From an uncultured Christensenellaceae bacterium (GTDB taxonomy: Bacteria; Bacillota; Clostridia; Christensenellales; Pumilibacteraceae): DNA of 64,000 nucleotides. The stretch spans positions 62,001 to 126,000 of the forward strand of contig CAJULQ010000002.1 in the NCBI GenBank assembly GCA_910587595.1, given 5' to 3'. Of this stretch, positions 60,323 to 64,000 are shown piece after piece. Below the pieces are notes generated by a model, which did not search any database, was not told the DNA's origin, and was given only the letters and a program-made list of their open reading frames with translations. The position numbers and the translations under genes were made by a program. Every line of letters starts with the position of its first letter. The first letter of the stretch is position 1.

Positions 60323-61341
60323 ACGATCGGCAAGATATAGCGGTTGCTACCCAACCCGCGGGGGACAACGAACCGTTGCTCCGCGTGGAGAATCTGAAAA
60401 AGTATTTTTTGATTAACAAGGCGTGGCAAGCCAAAAACCGCAAATATTTGCGCGCGGTAGACGGCGTTTCGTTCACATTAGACGCCGGCAAAACCATCGG
60501 TATCGTGGGCGAATCGGGTTGCGGCAAGACCACGATGGGGCGCACCATATTGCGTTTGAACGACGTAACGGACGGCCGTATTCTTTTTAACGGCACCGAT
60601 TTGGCGAAGCTCAAAGGCGCCGCGCTCCGCAAAATGCGTCCGCAGTTTCAAATGATCTTTCAAGATCCTTATTCGTCGCTTTCGCCGCGTATGCCGGTGG
60701 GCGAGATCATCGGCGAGGCGGTCAAGGTGCACAATATCGTGCCCAAGTCCGAATACAAAGAGTATATTTTAGACGTAATGCAAAAATGCGGCTTGCAAAC
60801 GCATTACTACGAGCGTTATCCGCATGAGTTTTCGGGCGGTCAGCGCCAACGTATCTGCATTGCCAAATGCTTGGCATTAAAGCCCAAACTTGTGGTGTGC
60901 GACGAGCCGGTGTCGGCGTTGGATGTGTCCATTCAAGCGCAAGTCATCAACTTGTTTAAGGATTTGCAACAACAAAACAACTTGGCATACGTGTTTATTT
61001 CGCACGATCTGTCGGTGGTGGAACATATCTCCGACGAGGTGGGCGTTATGTATTTGGGCAACATGGTGGAGTTTGCGCCCAAGAAAGATTTGTTCGGCAA
61101 TCCCATGCACCCGTATACGCAAGCGCTTTTGTCGGCTGTGCCCATGCCCGATCCGTCCACCAAAATGAAACGCATCATTTTAACGGGCGATATCCCGTCG
61201 CCCGCCAATCCGCCGCGCGGTTGCAAATTCCACACCCGTTGCGGTCGTTGCATGGATATTTGCAAAGAGGTGGAACCGCAGTTCAAAGACTACGGCGGCA
61301 AGCACTTTGTGGCCTGTCATCTCTACGCGCAGGACACTTGA
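60319..61341 (+). CDS. oppF: Oligopeptide ABC transporter ATPase (OppF type)
   Basis: This 340-residue ATPase has Walker A GESGCGKTTMG, Q loop MIFQDPYSSLSPR, signature FSGGQRQRICIAKCL, Walker B VVCDEPVSALD and the Cys cluster (CKFHTRCGRCMDICKEVEP) of the family. The ATG overlaps the oppD stop (ATGA) and AAAGGAG lies 7 bases upstream. It has the usual length, unlike the other four subunits. Its TGA stop is inside the -35 box of the next promoter (61338-61343), and I see no terminator between. Confidence 0.96.
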   Translation: MNDRQDIAVATQPAGDNEPLLRVENLKKYFLINKAWQAKNRKYLRAVDGVSFTLDAGKTIGIVGESGCGKTTMGRTILRLNDVTDGRILFNGTDLAKLKGAALRKMRPQFQMIFQDPYSSLSPRMPVGEIIGEAVKVHNIVPKSEYKEYILDVMQKCGLQTHYYERYPHEFSGGQRQRICIAKCLALKPKLVVCDEPVSALDVSIQAQVINLFKDLQQQNNLAYVFISHDLSVVEHISDEVGVMYLGNMVEFAPKKDLFGNPMHPYTQALLSAVPMPDPSTKMKRIILTGDIPSPANPPRGCKFHTRCGRCMDICKEVEPQFKDYGGKHFVACHLYAQDT

Positions 61342-61366
61342 CAAACTTTCCTTAAAGTGGTACTAT
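61338..61366 (+). promoter_or_regulatory. Promoter of the zinc-ribbon gene, overlapping oppF stop
   Basis: TTGACA (61338-61343) and TACTAT (61361-61366) are 17 bases apart; the oppF TGA is 61339-61341. Confidence 0.75.
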
Positions 61367-61403
61367 TTGGATAAAAGGTATAGCTATAAGGAAGTGAGCC
61401 GGC

Positions 61404-61889
61404 ATGAAGTGTCCAAACTGCGGGCATGATATGGGCAACCGCGCCAAATGCTTGCGTTGCGGTTACACGATCACCTCGATTGTGCCCATAGACCCCGAAA
61501 AAATCGAAAAGGAGCAAGAGGAGCCCTCGTCGCGCCGTCGCGTGGTGGATCCCGACGACGTGCACGTGTCGCGGGCGAGCGGCGGCAGCATATTCGGCGA
61601 CCTCTTCGGCGGCGGTATTTTCGGCGGGTTGGGCGGCATATTCGACAGCTTGTTCGGCGGGTTCGATCTGTTCGGCGAGGAAGAAGACGCGGGCTATGAA
61701 TACGACCCCAAATATTACGACGATTTCGGCAACGAGATTCGATTGCCCGACGAGTTCGAACGCGAGTCGGTGGAAATAACCGACGTGGAACTGTTGGAGG
61801 AAACGGCGGCGCAAACGGACAAAAGCGAGGAATATTCCACCAATCGTTCGCGAAAGCGCAAGCATAAACCGCACAAAGATCGCCCGTAA
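61404..61889 (+). CDS. Zinc-ribbon protein with Gly/Phe-rich middle
   Basis: This 161-residue protein starts MKCPNCGHDMGNRAKCLRCGY, a zinc ribbon with four Cys. The middle (about residues 63-92) repeats GGxFGGL, GGxFDSL and related Gly/Phe units, and the C-terminal half is highly acidic then Lys/Arg-rich (RSRKRKHKPHKDRP). The charge pattern and low complexity suggest a flexible protein that binds nucleic acid or other proteins. I do not recognise a family. AAGGAAGTGAG precedes the ATG. Confidence 0.72.
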   Translation: MKCPNCGHDMGNRAKCLRCGYTITSIVPIDPEKIEKEQEEPSSRRRVVDPDDVHVSRASGGSIFGDLFGGGIFGGLGGIFDSLFGGFDLFGEEEDAGYEYDPKYYDDFGNEIRLPDEFERESVEITDVELLEETAAQTDKSEEYSTNRSRKRKHKPHKDRP

Positions 61890-61928
61890 ATTTTTTCCGA
61901 TTTTTTTAGCGAAAACGCTACATATCGT

Positions 61929-61957
61929 TTGACAAAGCAACGCATATTTGGTATCAT
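61929..61957 (+). promoter_or_regulatory. tRNA promoter
   Basis: TTGACA (61929-61934) and TATCAT (61952-61957), 17-base spacing, 30 bases before tRNA-Ala. Confidence 0.85.
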
Positions 61958-61987
61958 AAGTAAGCTGTTGTTTGTAGCGCACTTTGT

Positions 61988-62063
61988 GGGGGTATAGCTC
62001 AGCTGGTAGAGCACCTGCCCTGCAAGCAGGGGGTCAGCGGTTCGAACCCGCTTACCTCCACCA
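61988..62063 (+). tRNA. tRNA-Ala (anticodon TGC)
   Basis: A complete 76-base cloverleaf. The acceptor stem GGGGGTA pairs with TACCTCC, the anticodon loop reads CTTGCAA-type with TGC, the T loop has GGTTCGAACCC, and the CCA is encoded. Confidence 0.97.
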
Positions 62064-62081
62064 CAATTTAATAGTTTCTAT

Positions 62082-62156
62082 AGGAATGTAGCTCAGCAGG
62101 TTAGAGCACTGCCAACTGCTACGAAGCACGAGCGAAGCGAGTATAAGGTGCTTAAG
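62082..62156 (+). pseudogene. tRNA-Ile 5' fragment in a tandem duplication
   Basis: 62082-62109 is identical to the first 28 bases of tRNA-Ile (62182-62209), exactly 100 bases upstream. It then diverges into an unrelated segment with a stem (AAGCAC 62124-62129 with GTGCTT 62148-62153) holding GAGCGAAGCGAG. No anticodon stem, T arm or acceptor 3' strand is left, so it cannot give a tRNA. Before each copy stands CAATTTAATA (62064-62073, 62158-62167), so the whole unit seems duplicated. Confidence 0.75.
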
Positions 62157-62181
62157 ACAATTTAATACGATTTAATCATAA

Positions 62182-62258
62182 AGGAATGTAGCTCAGCAGG
62201 TTAGAGCACCACCCTGATAAGGTGGGGGTCGGTGGTTCGAGTCCACTCATTCCTACCA
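62182..62258 (+). tRNA. tRNA-Ile (anticodon GAT)
   Basis: A complete 77-base cloverleaf. AGGAATG pairs with CATTCCT, the anticodon loop is CTGATAA, the T loop has GGTTCGAGTCC, and the CCA is encoded. Confidence 0.97.
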
Positions 62259-62283
62259 AAGCGGCTGTCAAGTCGCTTTTTTT
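62259..62283 (+). terminator. Terminator of the tRNA unit
   Basis: AAGCGGCT pairs with AGTCGCTT (one G-T) around GTCA, followed by seven T. Confidence 0.9.
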
Positions 62284-62336
62284 ATTTGCATTTTCTTGCA
62301 TGGGCAAAAATATATTGCTATTGCCAAAGAAATTGC

Positions 62337-62366
62337 TTGACCGAAAGGGGCAAGCTGTGGTATCAT
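62337..62366 (+). promoter_or_regulatory. Promoter of rplU-prp-rpmA
   Basis: TTGACC (62337-62342) and TATCAT (62361-62366) with an 18-base spacing. Confidence 0.65.
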
Positions 62367-62373
62367 TGTAGCG

Positions 62374-62453
62374 GAGTCGTTTAGAAAAGGCTTTCAAACG
62401 GCAAAGATTTGCCTGCCTTACTAACGGATACTAACTTGAGGAGGTACCAAAAA
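62374..62453 (+). promoter_or_regulatory. Leader of rplU, candidate L21 autoregulatory element
   Basis: The leader has two small hairpins: CGTTT with AAACG (about 62380-62403) and GGCAAA with TTTGCC (about 62401-62414). L21 leaders occur in front of this gene in other Firmicutes, so ribosomal-protein control is plausible, but I cannot verify the consensus. Confidence 0.35.
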
Positions 62454-62753
62454 ATGTATGCTGTGATTTTGACCGGAGGCAAGCAATACCGCGTGCAAGA
62501 AGGAGATGTCTTGGATGTGGAAAAGCTGCGCGGCAATGTCGGCGACAAGGTGGAGTTTCCCGTACTGATGACGTCGGAAAACGGGAACGTTGTGGCCGGT
62601 GCCGATGTGAAAGCGGTTGTTTCTGCCGAGATCGTGTCGTTTGTGCGCGCCAAAAAAATCGTCGTGTTCAAGTACAAGGCGAAAAAGAACGAGCGCAAAA
62701 AGAACGGACATCGCCAAGGGTATACGCGCGTAAAGATCGTAAAGATCGCGTAA
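62454..62753 (+). CDS. rplU: 50S ribosomal protein L21
   Basis: This 99-residue protein starts MYAVILTGGKQYRVQEGD, the L21 signature, and ends with the basic KKNERKKNGHRQGYTRVKI segment that contacts 23S rRNA. The ATG is placed by TGAGGAGG, 9 bases upstream; a longer frame is spurious. It is the first gene of the rplU-prp-rpmA operon. Confidence 0.98.
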   Translation: MYAVILTGGKQYRVQEGDVLDVEKLRGNVGDKVEFPVLMTSENGNVVAGADVKAVVSAEIVSFVRAKKIVVFKYKAKKNERKKNGHRQGYTRVKIVKIA

Positions 62754-62759
62754 ACCGTT

Positions 62760-63089
62760 GTGACGAAAGTCGGTATTCGTAAACAAGGCGGAAAAATCGT
62801 TTCCGTTACGTGCGACGGCCATACGGGATACGGCGTGCAAGGCGAAGACATCGTGTGCGCGGCGCTCAGCAGTATCGTGCAGACGGCGGTGCTGGGACTG
62901 ATGGCAGTGGCGGGCATTCGAGTAGCGTTGGAACGCGACGATGCCGTGGGATTTTTACGGGCAACGTTGCCCCGTGATTTATCGGAAAGCGAACGCCACG
63001 ACGCCGACGTGATCTTGGAAACGATGTGTATGGGAATAGCCGATCTATACGAAGGCTATTCGGACTTTATAGAAATGGAGGTTCAATAA
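62760..63089 (+). CDS. prp: Ribosomal-processing cysteine protease Prp
   Basis: Prp cleaves the N-terminal extension of L27. This 109-residue protein has the active-site His and Cys pattern CDGHTGYGVQGEDIVCAALS. The start is GTG. It lies 6 bases after rplU and directly before rpmA, whose product starts with the cleavage motif, so enzyme and substrate are encoded side by side. Confidence 0.95.
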   Translation: MTKVGIRKQGGKIVSVTCDGHTGYGVQGEDIVCAALSSIVQTAVLGLMAVAGIRVALERDDAVGFLRATLPRDLSESERHDADVILETMCMGIADLYEGYSDFIEMEVQ

Positions 63090-63090
63090 C

Positions 63091-63363
63091 ATGTTTATCA
63101 ATATTCAGCTTTTTGCGCATAAAAAAGGTATGGGCTCGTCCAAAAACGGTCGCGACAGCGCGGCACAGCGTTTGGGCGTGAAACGCAGCGACGGACAGTT
63201 CGTGTTGGCCGGCAACATTTTGGTGCGGCAACGCGGCACGGCGGTGCACCCCGGCAACAATGTGGGATTGGGTAGCGACGATACGTTGTTCGCCTTGGTG
63301 GACGGCAAAGTGAAGTTCGAAACCAAGCACAACAAAAAGCAAGTAAGCGTTTATCCCGCTTAA
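63091..63363 (+). CDS. rpmA: 50S ribosomal protein L27, with cleavable N-terminus
   Basis: This 90-residue protein begins MFINIQLFAHKKGMGSSKNG. In Firmicutes, Prp cuts after the Phe of the LQLFAHKKG-type motif to expose the mature end near the peptidyl-transferase centre; here it is IQLFAHKKG. The rest (GSDDTLFALVDGKVKFE) is standard. It starts 1 base after prp and ends before a terminator. Confidence 0.98.
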   Translation: MFINIQLFAHKKGMGSSKNGRDSAAQRLGVKRSDGQFVLAGNILVRQRGTAVHPGNNVGLGSDDTLFALVDGKVKFETKHNKKQVSVYPA

Positions 63364-63387
63364 TTGCGCGGCGCATGTATAACGAAA

Positions 63388-63413
63388 AAAAGGGTTGCTT
63401 TTGCGACCCTTTT
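63388..63413 (+). terminator. Terminator after rpmA
   Basis: AAAAGGGTTGC pairs with GCGACCCTTTT (one T-G pair) around a TTTT loop. Confidence 0.88.
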
Positions 63414-63447
63414 GTTGCAATAAGAGGCAGGGCGAGAGGAGAAAGCT

Positions 63448-63657
63448 ATGCGAAAAGTGATATTCGACGAAAAACTGTGTAAAGGGTGCGAACTGTGCGT
63501 TACGGCGTGCCCCAAAAAGATATTGGCGCTTTCCGATCGCACCAACGCCATGGGGTATCGGGTGGCCGAATGTATAGACCAAAGCAAGTGTATAAGTTGC
63601 GCGTTTTGCGCCACGATGTGCCCCGACTGCGTGATCGAAGTGCACAAGGAGAAGTAG
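63448..63657 (+). CDS. vorD: 4Fe-4S ferredoxin subunit of 2-oxoacid:ferredoxin oxidoreductase
   Basis: This 69-residue protein has two cubane motifs, CKGCELCVTACPK and CISCAFCATMCPD. It starts 4 bases before vorB's ATG region and serves as electron carrier subunit of the enzyme that follows. GAGAGGAG lies before ATG. The symbol is inferred from the neighbour. Confidence 0.9.
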   Translation: MRKVIFDEKLCKGCELCVTACPKKILALSDRTNAMGYRVAECIDQSKCISCAFCATMCPDCVIEVHKEK

Positions 63658-63661
63658 CGGC

Positions 63662-64000
63662 ATGAAAAAACTTTGGAAAGGAAACGAGGCGGTCGCCGAG
63701 GCGGCAATCGCGGCGGGTTGCCGTTGCTTTTTCGGGTATCCCATCACGCCGCAAAACGAGATTCCCGAATATATGTCGTGGCGGCTCAAAGAAGTGGGCG
63801 GCCATTTCGTGCAAGCGGAGTCCGAAGTGTCGGCTATCAATATGGTATACGGCGCGGCGGGCGCGGGTGCGCGTGCCATGACGAGTTCTTCCAGCCCCGG
63901 CGTGAGCTTGAAACAAGAAGGCATAAGCTACATAGCGGGGGCGGAAGTGCCGTGCGTTGTGATGAATATGATGCGCGCAGGCCCCGGTTTGGGCGGCATT
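63662..64000 (+). CDS. vorB: 2-oxoacid:ferredoxin oxidoreductase subunit VorB, 5' part
   Basis: The first 113 residues of a VorB-type alpha subunit are present; the gene runs off the right edge. MKKLWKGNEAVAEAAIAAGCRCFFGYPITPQNEIPEY and QAESEVSAINMVYGAAGAGARAMTSSSSPG match the pyruvate/2-oxoacid oxidoreductase alpha domain. The enzyme oxidatively decarboxylates branched-chain 2-oxoacids to acyl-CoA with ferredoxin, a step of amino-acid fermentation. It starts 4 bases after vorD, so both are in one operon, which would use amino acids supplied by the peptide uptake system. Confidence 0.94.
   Translation, partial: MKKLWKGNEAVAEAAIAAGCRCFFGYPITPQNEIPEYMSWRLKEVGGHFVQAESEVSAINMVYGAAGAGARAMTSSSSPGVSLKQEGISYIAGAEVPCVVMNMMRAGPGLGGI

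Noticed and set aside
1..64000. Prophage, insertion sequence or integrative element
   Set aside because: No transposase, integrase, phage structural gene or flanking inverted repeats seen; gene order and codon use are even throughout.

Overview
The window reads as a chromosomal segment of an anaerobic, Gram-positive-type bacterium, most likely an uncultured clostridial gut lineage. This placement is inferred from gene content, not from a phylogeny. Supporting signs are a PerR-type regulator next to a rubredoxin-containing rubrerythrin, a VorD/VorB-type ferredoxin-linked 2-oxoacid oxidoreductase, the L21-Prp-L27 cluster with an L27 that carries a cleavable N-terminus, a lysine riboswitch ahead of diaminopimelate genes, BspA-type leucine-rich repeats and lipoproteins with clear lipoboxes. 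Sigma-A promoters are unusually easy to see (TTGACA, 17 bases, TATACT or TATAAT). I saw no insertion sequence, prophage or CRISPR array.

Layout. 1-1546: end of nagB, then nagA. 1632-3018: a Cys-rich 79-residue protein divergent from a perR-rubrerythrin operon with a perfect 9-1-9 operator. 3169-4435: a small DUF4234 membrane protein behind a promoter whose spacer holds ten G, then a PAP2 phosphatase. 4573-6591: GH78-like rhamnosidase. 6650-10329: polA, coaE and a lytic transglycosylase that seems to start at ATT. 10314-14404: a WYL regulator, an unknown protein and a membrane-bound M28-like protein. 14585-16984: GH95-like glycosidase. 17059-20046 (minus): lysine riboswitch, asd, dapA, dapB. 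20158-27653: M20 peptidase, YesL/DUF624-like membrane protein, methyltransferase, TPR protein, helical-repeat protein, HD hydrolase and YkvI-like transporter. 27645-31316 (minus): AraC regulator and a nitrate/sulfonate/taurine-family ABC transporter. 31522-35796: metallo-beta-lactamase-fold hydrolase, GH3 and a GH63/GH37-like glycosidase. 35892-40555: fba, M29 aminopeptidase, YcxB-like protein, an ImmA/IrrE-like protein without its zinc motif, and gap.

40675-61341 is the most striking part. A single perfect-consensus promoter precedes nine tightly packed genes. These are a 2582-residue cell-surface subtilisin-like protease with PA, Ig-like, leucine-rich and InlB-type repeats; a 1163-residue leucine-rich lipoprotein; a small membrane protein; a second InlB-like lipoprotein; and a complete oligopeptide ABC transporter. 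The binding protein and both permeases carry large extra domains facing the cell exterior. The simplest reading is a dedicated system for degrading external protein and importing the peptides.

61404-64000: a zinc-ribbon protein, tRNA-Ala, a broken tRNA copy, tRNA-Ile, rplU-prp-rpmA, and the start of a vor operon that runs off the window.

The four glycosidases, the nag genes and the protease/Opp operon together suggest a forager of host or dietary glycans and proteins. Three genes (20158, 4435 minus, 31316 minus) have consensus promoters only 6-7 bases before ATG, which points to leaderless mRNAs.
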